Source of the DNA: Melastoma dodecandrum
Lineage: Eukaryota; Streptophyta; Magnoliopsida; Myrtales; Melastomataceae
Reading direction: 5' to 3'
Length of the DNA: 64,000 bases
NCBI GenBank assembly: GCA_029817715.1
Contig: JARUPY010000533.1
Location: 826,001-890,000, forward strand
Shown here piece by piece: positions 1 through 25,971 of this stretch (position 1 is the first letter of the stretch; every line of letters starts with the position of its first letter). The notes beneath the pieces are model-generated. The model made no database searches. It was not told the origin of the DNA and saw only the letters and a program-made list of their open reading frames with translations. A program made the position numbers and the translations under genes.

Positions 1-1046
1 CAGAGCATCACAAGAAGGTAGAAAATGCTATTAGTTTATTTGCAGATCCACTGACCTATGTAATGCTTTCGGGGTTGGCTTTTTGTTATTTCTGATTGGT
101 TAACTTTGGTTTGTTAGGGCTGACATCATCCAAGGAAGCTGCGAATGGTTATGTTCATGCGGTGTCTGGTGGGAAAGTTGCTCCAACTAATGGGGATGAC
201 ATATCGGAATTGACTGCACAAGTGACTTCCTGGAACCTTGACTCTCCAAAGGAGGATTACAACAAGGAGATGGACTGTGAAGTAGTGAGCATCGCAGCCA
301 GCAATGTTAATACTAGCGTTGTGGAGGATGGCGGCGACGTGTTGGATGGATACCTTGCTGATGTTGATGGACTATCCGAATTAACTGCAAAGGTAAAGTC
401 ACCATATGATGACAGTGACGAACCAGAAATTCAAGGCGTTGCTTTGTCCGTGCAACCATACGTAGCAGTGGAGACACAGTTGGTAGAAGCACAAATGGGA
501 CATCCTCAGACCCAAAAATCAGTTGAAGCTGTTGGTGTGGAAATACTCGGACAAACTCTCGAGGCCGTGAAAGATTCCAACCAAGTTTGCGCTGATGATA
601 TCATTGGCCAGAAGACACCTACTAGCATCGGTAAGATGAACAGAGTTCATCTGTCGCCACAGTGGGTTGGCCGGATGACTGAATTGCCGACTCTACCAAA
701 GTCCTCTGGTAAGAAGATGCAACCAAAGGATGGAGACAAAGAGAATATAGGATATGCAGTTGAATTCGGGAAGCAGAAGAATATCCCGGAACTCATCGTG
801 ACGACTGACGAGGAAAACCAGAAGCCAACTTCCCTGACAAAAACGAGTCTTTCGAAGCTGAGGAAGATGTACAAGGAGAAAATTCAGGTAACGACAGGTC
901 CAAACCCTTTTCTACAGCATTGTCTTGGCCAGTTTTGCTAACATAACTCTATTGAAATTGACCAGATGCAGAACGAGAAGAGGCCTGCACTGCAGAGATT
1001 ACCAGAGAACAATATCATGACTGTTGTTGAGGAGAAAGATGATTGA
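1..1046 (+). CDS. 3' part of an unidentified plant gene (C-terminal exons)
   Basis: The window opens inside a gene. Bases 1-17 look like the end of one exon (followed by a GT donor), a second exon runs from about 118 to 887 after a TAG acceptor, and a last exon runs from 966 to the TGA at 1044-1046; the phase stays open across all three. The visible protein is acidic and low in complexity. It contains two related stretches, SELTAQVTSWNL and SELTAKVKSPYD, about 50 residues apart, and a basic KLRKMYKEKIQ segment just before the last intron. The final exon encodes 26 residues starting MQNEKRPALQRLPENN. There are no membrane segments and no domain I recognise. I do not know the family. The AU-rich sequence after 1046 is probably 3' UTR. 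The gene is real in my view because of the intact long frame and good splice signals; function is unknown. Confidence 0.6.
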
Positions 1047-1483
1047 AAAACTGCATCCAAGGAGGAACATGTTTGATTGCATTGGGTCGCAAACCTTGGT
1101 TTGCTGGAGGGGAACTTTTCAGAAGCTCGGTGATTTCAGCAGAATAAATCAGATCCAATCAAAATATTTTTGATCTGAGCAAATAGAATACTATCCTGTT
1201 GTTAGGTGCTTCATTTTTTTTCCCATTGAGGCTGCATCTTTTGGGGTAATTCCTTACTACCCTATTTTGCCGAGTTCCTTAGAGAGAGTTGTCTACTTTC
1301 TGTAAACGGGCCCGGCCGACTATTGGCCAAACTACCTGTGCACAAGGTCCGGTTACATGAAATGCGCCGAAACCAAAACAAGCCAACCCTGAAAGAAATA
1401 AAGCCATACATTTCCTTGATGTTACTGAAGTCTACTTTGTTTCACTGGTTGCTTTGCCAGAGATCAACGTTTCTTTCTGTTTT

Positions 1484-3435
1484 TCAGAATAACAAATCAT
1501 TCTCGTCGTTGGTCAATGAATTGTCCAACCATGTCTGATGCATGTGAAGCCACGAAAATTCACCAGCAATTTCATCTCTCTGCATATCACGAAAAATTGC
1601 AGAAAAATATCGTTAGTAGAGGCTGAGTCTGTCCTCATTTGCTTGAAAGTTCTGCTTTAGGGAGAAGTGACATACCCTTGTACTAAGCAAGACTTTAGTT
1701 TCGGAACCTTGTCGCTTTTCACCTGACATAATCATCAGAGCTCGGTCACTACACGGCAATGTTGAAGTTCTGTCAACTACTTCCGTTAATATTACCTGAC
1801 ATCTCCCATTTATTGAACTTGACAAGCCATGTGTCTGAACCTGTTTGAGCTGCAGAGAGTTTATCAACCCATACCCGGAACTTTCCACCTTGCTTGTCCC
1901 CGTAGGACTTGGCTAACATATCAATGGCACGAGAAAATGGAAGCTCTGCCCCGGAAGCACGGACCAGTACTCCATCTGAAGTCTACATGAGAAAAAAGGC
2001 TACTAGTGGAACCAATCTCATTAAGTTACTAATAGCCAACATCCGCAGCATAAGAGTGGGTAAATCTTACAAAGACGAGTCGTAATTTGCTGATGAATTG
2101 ATCAGATTCCTCAACTTCTCCCCGAAGCCATCTCTCATATAGCAAATAAAACATAACTATTTCAACACCAGGATTTGATGCACCTGCTTTGGGTTCCTCC
2201 AGATCTCTGATATCCCTCGGTGAAACACTTGGACCCAAGCCGAAACAACCAATCGCTTCGATGATTCCTGCAGCACATCTCTTCCTTGCAAGAATTATCT
2301 GAGGGTTACTACTGGCATTTTCAGTATACCATTGTAGTAACTCTTCCTGGGCATTGCTCACCTGCAACAAACAACAGGGTAAAAAACATTAGAGGAGCAC
2401 AGTTGCATTGGCGCTGAACTACAGCAGAATTCGCCGCGTACCATCACGCCAAAGACTCCAGGAACCGTGAAGAGTTCCGCATCATTTCCTGAGTCTCCAC
2501 AAACTAGAGTTCTCAGAGGGATAATTAGGTCAGATTCAACTTTCTTCTGTAGGTAACCTAAGGCCTCCCCCTTGCCGGCGCCTCGAGGCAATATGTCCAA
2601 TGCAATCCCACTGCTGTAGATTATCTTGACATCAAGCTGCATTGCGGTATCAGAAGCATCGAGCATATCATCAAACCTGCCTGAAACTCCAGTCTACCTC
2701 AAAAAACAATATGGGCTAATGACAATGTGCTGCAACTGCAATAACTCGAACACACGGAGATTTAAGCTTTACCCCATGCTTCCCTAAAGCTTGGTAGAGA
2801 TCTTCGATTACTCTTCCAGCTTTATCCTTGTCTATGAAAAAGCTAACCTTGAAAGGTCTTTGCTCCGTTTCTGACTGAAGACATCCGAAGGTCAATGCGT
2901 AAACTGCAGCCAACACAACAATCGAGAAACCGTCGCTTCTGTTCACGCAAAGTTTCGACACTTTGGAGACGGGAAGCTTACTTGAGGGGTCAGTTCAGGA
3001 AACCTCGATGCCTCCTCCAGTACCAAATCCCTATCCCACCCTGGACTCAAACAACCCGCCAACTCGCTGTCCCCAACCATCGATTCTCCATAAGCAATCT
3101 CGGTTCCCACCGACATGACCACCGCATCGGGGGTAAGCAACGGCTTCTCATCCCTCAACTCCTTGTAAATCGTCGGCGACCTCCCGGTAGAGTACACCAG
3201 AAGGGAGTTGTCCCGGTAATAAGCCTCCCACAACGCATTAAACCTCAGAAGGGAGAGGTTCTCGGAGTCATCGTGATCGACCTGTGAAAAATTGGCAAGG
3301 GATCGCTTCGTGGCCTTAGGACAATGAGAAGGGGCATCGGAGAGGAGCGGTTACCATGGTATAGTCGAGGTCCGATACAACCATGAGACATGCCACCCCG
3401 TCGAAGCGATCTAACAAGATACTGGGATCCATCAT
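1484..3435 (-). CDS. SPP: Sucrose-phosphatase (sucrose-6-phosphate phosphohydrolase)
   Basis: Catalyses the last step of sucrose synthesis in the cytosol, removing phosphate from sucrose-6-phosphate made by sucrose-phosphate synthase. Eight coding exons: 3435-3355, 3281-2982, 2874-2773, 2636-2442, 2361-2071, 1982-1796, 1722-1676 and 1579-1484, phases all compatible, giving 432 aa against about 425 usual. The HAD nucleophile motif DLDYT is at residues 22-26; other landmarks are YSTGRSPT, the AGKGEAL lysine region, and the acidic motif [10 protein letters not shown]. The C-terminal plant-specific domain follows, ending with [10 protein letters not shown]. Without the two short last exons the protein would end early at a stop inside the intron after KWEMSG, so those splice sites matter. 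The first exon begins with two ATGs in a row ([13 protein letters not shown]), slightly longer than the common MDRLDG start. Confidence in identity is very high. Confidence 0.95.
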
Positions 3436-4005
3436 CCTTGCAAAACCTCTGCAGAACACGTTCACCAATATAACTAATCGTCTGGAGTTAAGCACCTCGA
3501 CGAGGAAATTCATGAATTTGACCGAGGAAACCCAGCAATCCGTCATTAATTTTATAAAAAAATTTAAAAACATGGTTGAAACTTCATTTCGAATTTCAGA
3601 AATGGTACGTTTGTTTCGATCATCTTCCAGGGTAAGGGCAAGACTCCGGACATACACCTGTAGGAATTTCTACGCGAGGCGCCGCGAATATACATGTTTC
3701 ATCTGTGAGCACGTCAGCGAGTTCATCGCAGTCGTAGACATACCAAGTTCGGAGGTCCTCTCTCGCTAAAGCTCGAATGATCAAACAACAACATGGATAA
3801 CAACACAGCCACCAATGCCCGTGCTTGAATTCGAGAGAAACTCGCGGAGGAAGAAAAGAAAAACAAGGAATACGATAGGAGGTTGCGATTTTCGTGAGAA
3901 GTTCATGGTATTCTGGCGTCACTTACGAGTGGTGGAGGCGGCCGGGACATTTCATCGGCTCATCGGTGTTGGTCAGGGAAAGAGAGCAGACGAATGTCGT
4001 AAGCT
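3436..4005. other. Intergenic: SPP upstream region / CPK 3' flank
   Basis: The two genes point the same way, so these 570 bases hold the 5' leader and promoter of the sucrose-phosphatase gene and the 3' UTR of the kinase gene. Open frames exist on both strands but none shows family similarity or splice support. I saw no clear TATA box. Confidence 0.5.
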
Positions 4006-6434
<2,429 letters not shown>

Positions 6435-8063
6435 CCCCAAACTAATCCCAGCTCCTCCCAACTCCCAAATCTAGCATAAAGATCAGATTTTAAATCTACT
6501 CCAATCCAATCAACGATCCGAGTAGACCCCCAACTCCCACCAGAGTTGACTCCTCGAAATTGCAGACAGCAGGCTAAGGAAGACGGAGATGAACTCAATG
6601 ACCTCCCAAAGCAGAACTTTGATCCCCAATCAGCAAAAACGAAAAGCTTCAACCCCAACCCACAATCCTCCAATCCCTCATCTCATCATATCCATCCAAC
6701 CATCTAACTAAAACTCATGCACCCATCAATAACAACTAAAAGCAACCCCAATTTTCAAACCCTGTACTCCAAACAGTGAAACGATCGAAAACCACAACCC
6801 GGGTCGAACAACAGGTACTGTAAACAATGATGGGTTATCTTCTACCAGGTGAGGCCTCCACCCGGACCCGAGATCTCAGCCTGGGGCAGGCAGACAGGCA
6901 CAGAGGCGGCTAAGGTTGAAGGGGGACGGATAGAGAAAAAGGAAAGAGGAGTGGGGGTGGGGCTGCTTCTGCTTGGTGGGGGTAGGCTTTTACTGAGTCA
7001 TCCTTAGGTCAGTATTTCTTAAAAAGACAACGTTAGCAGTCAAATCCTCTCTTGTCCAGGCCGAGAGCCACGACTCAATGCCCCAATCATCGGGGCTGAC
7101 TAAACACGGATTACTTTGGGGGGAGGGAAGGGTTGGTGTCCCTCCACAAATTTAAATGTATTAACAACCCAAACCCACAAAACAGCTCATCCCCAGTTCC
7201 ATCCGGTGTCCGTCAGAGATGCAATTTGACTTGGCGCCGAAGGAAGACAAAAGAAATTGGGGGGGGGGGGCGAGGAAACGAGGGGCTTGGGTTTATTATT
7301 AGACTTTGGGTAAATTACTATTCGGACAAGTAGTCAGGTTTTTCGGACAAAGTGGATGCCTTTCTCTGTTTTTCTGGGGAGAGAGACGACGGCATTTAGG
7401 GGAATAACGCGTTTTTTTTTTCCGGTAGAAGAGATGCCGCCGACGATGATTAGATGCATGCACTTAGATATGGTTAGTTCCTAAAATAATTTATTATTTA
7501 ATAGTTAGTAAATATCTCTTCGAAATTGGTTGATGAATTCTATGAAATTGGTTGGTTTGATATCATAGGATTCCTACTAATTACAGCCTACTTTAAACAA
7601 TAAGATTGATTTCGCCCGAATTTGATCAGACACAAAAACAACATTGACCACCATGGATGGATCTGAACTTAAAGAAGTGCTTAGTCTTCAATCTAGTTCT
7701 TCACGATACGATTCCTCCATCCTAAGCTATAAGTCCTAAAATATAAATGAATAAGAATGATAATAAATATAGTCTTGATTTTGGTTCATCAAACATTTGA
7801 CCCGAAATAAATAACCAAAAATAAGTAAAATAGGAATGGAATGAACAGGGCTTTGAAAAGACAAAAAAAAAAAAATGAAGAAGAATAAGAAACAGAAATA
7901 ACACTTTGTGCTCCCCCCCCCCCTTTCTTTCTATCTCTTCCCCAGTCTTCGCAGCGAGCTCATCGATCGCCACTTCCATCGACCTTCACTCAATCCTTTC
8001 AGACTCCCTTTTTCCTCCCTCTGATTCAACCGATCGCCCCTCCTTCCCTCCATCCGCCGCCAC
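6435..8063. promoter_or_regulatory. Divergent promoter region between CPK and UBP12
   Basis: The kinase gene starts leftward and UBP12 rightward, so both promoters lie in these 1.6 kb. The sequence includes a 12-base G run at 7259-7270, an AT-rich core around 7460-7760 and a C run at about 7913-7923 followed by a pyrimidine-rich stretch (7921-8060) that is probably the UBP12 5' UTR. Several open frames cross the region but none looks coding. Exact transcription starts cannot be placed by eye. Confidence 0.5.
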
Positions 8064-20474
<12,411 letters not shown>

Positions 20475-21656
20475 TGTTTTTTGAGGAAGACTCCATAGAC
20501 GGGTTCATTTTGAAACTCCCTGCGAATGAATGATCACTTAAGGTGGTAAAGTCCGGCTGCCATGCCACTCAAGCAAAACAAAAAGCAGGGGACTGGCGGT
20601 GTAGTAGAAAGTTGTACAATTCATTGTGACAGCAAGTGCAGAGAAGAGATATGTCTGTGATGGGTTGTGTTTCCTTTGACATAGGATACTGCGTGTTGTT
20701 CCGGACCCCCCCCCCACCCCCGGGATAGGTATATCGCTCGCTCGTTGACGAGGCGAAGTCGGGGGAGGGCAGCGGGGTGGGAAGGGTTTGTTCGCATGTC
20801 GGCCCAGGGGAGGTCTTATTTGTAATTTTAGAAAATCAATTTTGGGGTGGTGGGAGGGTTCTTTCTTAATGTATAGGTGGTTGGTTTTACAGGGGTTGGA
20901 TTTGTGTTCCAACTTTCTCCTTTTTGTCCCTCCACCGGCTACCTAAGATTGTTAGTAAATAACCTCCCTCCGTAAATTATTTTGCGAAAGTAAGGTGTTA
21001 TAATCACAAAACTTGATATTTATCGAGTTTACTTAAAAAAAAAATTGGTATTTCAAATAGCGAGCTCAAACTTATTATAAATGGGAATCGTTATTTTTAA
21101 CAATGTTATTGATGTTATTTAAGAAATTTGACAGATCAAATTTATAAACACTCCCTCTCTGATTCTTTTTTGGGCCTGTTGGGTTGAACCTTGAAACCCA
21201 CGTGGGCTTAATTTTCATGACCCATTTGACATAAAATATGTCGGTAGTAATGCCGACAATCGGGCCTACTACAGTTAGTAGCCCAAAATGAAGCCCATAG
21301 TAAGTCTAGGCCCAAAGGAAGTCAAACGCGGTCCGATTCACCTTTTTTTTTATTATTATTATTTTGAGGATTTGCTTTCCACGTGGGGGGAATGAATGAA
21401 TGAATGAATTCCCGCTGGTTGCAGAGGCAGGGCATATTAACCGTTCCCTTCCCCAGAAGTTCACTCCCAGTGCCTCCGCCGCCGTCATCTCGACTCGTCG
21501 TCTTCCGATCCTCCGCTCCTTACCCCTTCCCTCCCAATTTCAGGTATTGAATTGTATCTGTTTGAATGTCCTTCCTCCCACTTCCCTTTCTCACGCCGCC
21601 ATATTTTGGTCGTGTCAAGTTCTGGTGTAAAGGGAAGGAATAGGAGTAGTAGTAGT
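20475..21656. promoter_or_regulatory. UBP12 3' flank and promoter of the 5'-nucleotidase gene
   Basis: Bases 20475 to about 20940 are likely UBP12 3' UTR and flank, with a C run at 20706-20715. From 21170 onward there is a cluster of site II-like elements (TGGGCC or GGCCCA cores) near 21172, 21261 and 21309, related AGCCCA motifs near 21281 and 21294, and two CACGTGG G-box cores near 21199 and 21380. Four tandem GAAT units follow at about 21391-21409. This mix is typical of promoters of broadly expressed plant genes. Motif calls are by eye; activity is inferred. Confidence 0.5.
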
Positions 21657-23572
21657 ATGGGGGATTGCTGCGGCGGAATCAAGGAATCCGATGTGGTCGT
21701 CGGGGATTCCGAGACTCTCCACCGTAAACTCCAATCCATCAGGGATGGCGGCCCCCATAAGCTTCAGGTCATCTTTCATTTTTTGTTGTTTTGCCAACTA
21801 CTCGTTCGCTCTTTGCTCTTTCCTTTTTCTAGGTTGAATGTTCTGTGTGGTAGTGTAGGTTATTGCCGATTTCGACTCCACGCTTACCAAATTCTTGGTG
21901 AACGGGAAGCGCGGTGCGAGTAAGTCGTTGGACGCCTCCTGCTTGTGTCTTGTCTTGTGCCTTTCGGTATTCTTTTTGCTTAGCCTCGGGAATCTAATTA
22001 GAGAGTTATCAGCCAGTCATGGCCTTTTGCAACAGGACAATCCTGAATATAATGCTAAGAGACATCAATTATACTTGCATTACCACCCCCTGGAGTTCTC
22101 CCCTAACATTCCTCTCCAGGAGAAGACCAAGCTCATGGAAGAGTGGTTGGTTCCTCCCCCTTTTTACTCCCTCGGATCCATGGTATTATTAAAGGGTTGG
22201 GTGGGATTTTTCTCTGTTTATGTCTGTCCGTGCAGGTGGGAAAAGACGCATGCCCTTCTGGTCGAGGGCGGTCTCACTTATGATGCTATAAGTCGGTCTG
22301 TTAGCAATGCAAACATTGCCTTCAGGGACGGTGTCATGGAACTTTTCCAAATTTTAGAGGTAAATGCATCTATATATATATATATACCCAGCGCACTACA
22401 TGGGGATGTTGTTTCTTACACATGCTTTTTGACTCATAAGGTCTTCCTGACAACTGCAGGAACTAGGCATTCCTGTCCTCATATTTTCAGCTGGCCTTGC
22501 GGATATCATAGAGGAGGTCTGTCTTGAACAAGATGCCGATCTGTCTGTACATCATAACATAATTGCTGACAGACTAGTAAAAAAATTTCCATTTCCTGTG
22601 CTGAATATAGGTCTTGCGGCAGAAACTTCACCGATCATTTAAGAATATCAAGATTGTTTCAAATCATATGCAGTTCGATGATGCTGGTCGCCTTGTAGCA
22701 TTCAAAGGTATCATCTTATTTGGTTTCATTTTCATCACTAACAAAATGACAAGCCTCATCTGGATAGAATCCAGATTGCTTCAGGCTGATGCATTTAAGC
22801 TTGTAACGTCACTTGATGGTCCTATTATTCTGTAATGTCAGCTTAATGCAGCTATTAGAAATTGTAATTGACCGTATTTTTTGGAGACGTCGACCACTAC
22901 TGGAGTCATTAAGCACGCTTCTCTCAGTTACAGCCATTACCTGTATTTCTGACTTTTGTCCGCGTTTTAACATTCACAGGTAAAACAATTCACAGCCTAA
23001 ACAAGAATGAGCACGCACTTGACATGGCAGCTCCGCTTCATGAGCAATTGGGAGGTGCCGATGCACCAGCCCAAGAAAATGGCTCTGTAAAGATGAGAAC
23101 AAATGTTATTCTTCTTGGTGACCACATCGGAGACTTGGGAATGTCCGATGGCTTGAATTACGATACCCGAATATCGGTTGGATTCTTGTATGCATCTTAC
23201 ACTTTAATTTCTCCCCTTGAAGTGTCCCATATGAAAATTAGTCAATTGGAAGCAGTCGCAGTGTTACACAGTCCTGAATAACTGAGTACTTCTCTCAAAT
23301 GTGTGTGTAATTGATTTATTGACCTTGAACTTCGACACGTGATTAATGCTGAACTTTCTCAGGAATCAAGACATCGAGGGCAACCTTGACAGTTATCGTA
23401 AAGCATTCGACTTGGTCTATCTGGTCAGTCTCTCTCCTTTCAAAAGAGTGAGCCTGCAACTCTTCATCATATCCCGGTAACGATTGTCTCTCCCCTTCTC
23501 TTTTGACAGAATGATGCTCCCATGTTGGGGGTAGTGGATCTGGTTCGTAGCCTTTTCCCAGCCGAGAGCTAA
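21657..23572 (+). CDS. HAD-family pyrimidine 5'-nucleotidase (cytosolic NT5C3 type)
   Basis: Predicted magnesium-dependent 5'-nucleotidase that dephosphorylates nucleoside monophosphates. Nine coding exons: 21657-21767, 21859-21919, 22013-22145, 22236-22359, 22460-22516, 22611-22707, 22980-23187, 23363-23423 and 23510-23572; phases close to 304 aa. The nucleophile motif is DFDSTLTKF (DxDxT, exon 2), then SHGLLQQ, YHPLE, LLVEGGLTYD and IPVLIFSAGLAD, and the late acidic motif LLGDHIGDLGMSDG. This order is the one of the eukaryotic cytosolic 5'-nucleotidase III family. The start was chosen as the first in-frame ATG before the nucleophile motif; no targeting peptide is evident (N-terminus MGDCCGGIKESD). 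Some plant relatives carry organellar extensions, so an upstream alternative start cannot be excluded. It converges with the ATL gene on the right. Confidence 0.88.
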
Positions 23573-24079
23573 TGAAATGTGACACTCCTTTGTTGTTCTC
23601 CTATGATAAGGGTAAACTTCGCTAGACCATTGCATTCTTTCGCGAAACAAGATCAATTGTTTATCACCCCGTGCGCTTTATTGTTTTTGCCTGTCATTAG
23701 TGACAGGGCATTGAAACATGTCACCTTGTTCGGCGCATATCAGATTTGTCATCCCGTTGAACTCAATATGATTAATACTCGGACAATTTTTTTTTACCCA
23801 CTTGCAAAGTCTTTATCTGCAGGATATTGACTCGTTCTTTGTATAAATGTTGTATCGTTTTCTTTGGAATCGTTTTCTGCACTGCTTGTGATGGCATTAT
23901 GTATATCTGTCTCTTTCGATTATTTGGCTGGCCCTTACCACCCCAATAGCGACTTTCTCGGTTATCCAGCCGCCGTAACGTTTCCGACTACCCTTCCCCC
24001 TCCAACAACTAATTCAGACATCTCCTTCTGAGTGCAAAAGCAACTCCAAAGTCCCAGAAATTTCAGAATAAGAAGGGAA
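23573..24079. other. Convergent intergenic region
   Basis: Contains the 3' UTRs of the 5'-nucleotidase gene and of the leftward ATL gene. An open frame crosses 23579-23830 but starts at once after the real stop and has no family similarity. No other element seen. Confidence 0.5.
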
Positions 24080-24592
24080 TCAATTACCAAGAACAACTGA
24101 ATCCTGGGCTCTCTCCACACACTGGCACTTCCTACAAACGGGACAAGTCGGGCTTGACCTCAGCCACGGATCGATGCACTTGACGTGGAAAAAATGGCCG
24201 CAGTCTGGCAACATCCTAAGCACGTCGCTGTCCCTGTAATCCCCTAAACATATGGGGCAAGTCCTGGCTCCCTGCTCCCCCTTGGTGCTCGAGTAGAGGA
24301 TCTTCGGGTAGCTCAACAGGGTCGCTTCGTCGATCCCGGGGACAAGTCCGGGTGCAGGGGGCCTGTCGGGTGGTCGGTAAGGGAGGGGCGGATGTCGGCT
24401 GGCACGGATGCACATATAGGAGGCGAGGACGATGAGGACGACGAGCATGAAGAAGCCAAGGATGAAGGCCATGTCGTATGCGAAAGCGCCTATGTGGTCC
24501 GTCGTAGTTAGGGAGGCAGCGGCAGAGACAGGGGGGGTAGGAGTAATATGTTGCCTGGCCCTCTTTATTTTTAAATGAGATTGTTCAGACAA
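24080..24592 (-). CDS. ATL-family RING-H2 finger protein (E3 ubiquitin ligase), start unclear
   Basis: Intronless gene with the three marks of plant ATL ligases: a hydrophobic membrane segment (MAFILGFFMLVVLIVLASYMCI), a GLD-like box (GIDEATLLSYPKI) and a RING-H2 domain with Cys and His ligands in order CPICLGDY...DCGHFFHVKCIDPWL...CPVCR. It should sit in a membrane and pass ubiquitin from an E2 to unknown targets. The reading frame runs open from 24592 and would give 170 aa, but the codon at 24592 is TTG and the frame has a stop just upstream. The nearest upstream ATG (24617) is in a different frame and hits a stop after ten codons. The first in-frame ATG is at 24472, the start of the membrane segment, giving 130 aa. 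Either the short form is used, a small indel has broken the start, or the assembly has an error in this homopolymer-rich stretch. Confidence 0.8.
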   Translation of the reverse strand: MSEQSHLKIKRARQHITPTPPVSAAASLTTTDHIGAFAYDMAFILGFFMLVVLIVLASYMCIRASRHPPLPYRPPDRPPAPGLVPGIDEATLLSYPKILYSSTKGEQGARTCPICLGDYRDSDVLRMLPDCGHFFHVKCIDPWLRSSPTCPVCRKCQCVERAQDSVVLGN

Positions 24593-25060
24593 GTTTGGGG
24601 TTTGGGATTGGAGTCATGGAATGGTGTTTTGGTCTGATTTTCTTTTGTCTTTAGCTTGGGACTTACCGTGCCCCCCCCCCCTCAACCTCAAAACCTATCC
24701 ATCTTAATGACATTTTATCCCTTTGCTACTGTTCGTGGACGAAACGCTTCGCGATATAACGGGGACTAATACATGATTAAATAAATATGATCGTCAAGAC
24801 TTTAAATAGACAAATGTAAAGAATAAGAACAAAAGCACATGAACACGAACGCTTACTTTTATTTCTGAAAAACAGAGTAAATTGAGACAACCAGGCAGCC
24901 TTTCAAGGTCTTTGAATGATTATAGTGTGTTTATTACAAGAGACTAATCACATATTTATACTAACACTGGACAATAACCGCTAACACAACTACTACCATA
25001 ATTGCTAGATACATTTTTCACATGCTTTATTAAAACTAACTGCACACTTAACATATTTCT

Positions 25061-25385
25061 ACTAAGTCAAAACTTCGACTAGAAATTGGTCAAGTCTTGG
25101 AACTTCGACAGAAACATTTGCTTCGACCTAGACTTAGTCAAATTTTAACTGAAACTTTTCCTGTGACTAAGACTTAGTCAAAGTTCGACTCAAATATTTT
25201 CTTTGATTAAGACTTAGGCTATGTTTGAAAAGGTGAGAAAAGAAAAGAATATAAAAAATTTTTTGTCATTTTCTTCCAACTCCCCCTCTCACTCCCTTCA
25301 CTTTTCTTTTCTTTTCTTTTCTTTTCCCTCCTTTTCTCTCCTTTTCAAACATAGCCTTGGTCAAATTTCGACCGAACTTCACGAT
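25061..25385. repeat. Degenerate ~40-bp tandem repeat array
   Basis: Copies of a unit built on ACTTAGTCAAA and TTCGAC recur. The clearest phase is ACTTA at 25132, 25172 and 25212, exactly 40 bases apart, with looser copies from 25061 and after 25356. The third copy is split by the MITE at 25217-25356. Confidence 0.65.
25217..25356. mobile_element. MITE of about 140 bp, Tourist/PIF-Harbinger-like
   Basis: Perfect 17-bp terminal inverted repeats: GGCTATGTTTGAAAAGG at 25217-25233 and its reverse complement at 25340-25356. Similarity between the arms continues imperfectly inward through purine-rich sequence. The element has no coding capacity. It is flanked by TTA on the left and TTG on the right, consistent with a slightly mutated 3-bp TTA target duplication. 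Superfamily assignment rests on that duplication and on the GGC-type ends, so it is tentative. Confidence 0.75.
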
Positions 25386-25743
25386 AATACTTTAATTATC
25401 AACCAGATGCATCCGTTGTTTTTCGTCAATTCAATGGATTTTACCAACGCTATGGCTCAAAATGGTTCTACTCTGTAAACAATTACAAAGTGACGCAAAT
25501 GCAGTCAATACACATGAAGTTTAGGAGTCGTCCAATCCGCTGTCCAAGGCCATGCCTCGATGACGAGGTATTCCATGTCTTCTACCTTTCATCACCCAAC
25601 CAAAAGAATCACACGAACATCCTTCTCTTCTTACATGCAAACAACCTAGTCTTCATTCAGTAAGTAATGATAAGGGCCTATACTCTTGCTTACACCCCTT
25701 ACTCTTATACCACTTTGAGCGGTTACTTCCATAGGGAGGTTCC

Positions 25744-25971
25744 TCATGCGTTCGGCCTGCCTTCAGGATGGCGGGATGGCTTGGCAAGGTTGTCGGGGCT
25801 GTCGAGGTTGAAAACCGTCACTATGATTACAGTGAAGACGTAGATGATGATTAGGATGAGGACGAGGATGGTTAGGACAATGCAGATCAGGAAACCTATG
25901 CTGTACACTTCCCCTATGTCTTTGCCGGCCATGGAGGACTTGCAGATTGTCTGAATGTTGTGGGGAGCCAT
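25744..25971 (-). pseudogene. Small membrane ORF, possible ATL relic
   Basis: ATG at 25971 opens a 75-residue frame with one strong membrane segment (SIGFLICIVLTILVLILIII) followed by a short polar tail ending SRHPEGRPNA. The order DIG-x-x-YS-x-GF then a leucine/isoleucine-rich segment, then SRHP, resembles the N-terminal region of the intact ATL gene 1.4 kb away (HIGAFAYDMAF then SRHPP). The GLD box and RING domain are absent. My inference is a tandem ATL copy that lost its RING, or a small unrelated membrane peptide gene. Confidence 0.35.

Larger units (their letters stand above)
24593..25743. other. Repeat-bearing intergenic region
   Basis: Holds the ATL upstream sequence with an 11-base C run at about 24671-24681, an AT-rich section (24720-25060), then a degenerate 40-bp tandem array interrupted by a MITE (listed separately), and unique sequence from about 25390. 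No gene supported. Confidence 0.5.

Noticed and set aside
26..45. AT-rich segment near the left edge as a possible small exon
   Set aside because: It lies in an intron bounded by good splice sites (18-117).
3620..3922. Minus-strand frame just upstream of SPP that could extend its N-terminus
   Set aside because: The SPP start at 3435 already gives the family N-terminus, and the frame lacks conservation.
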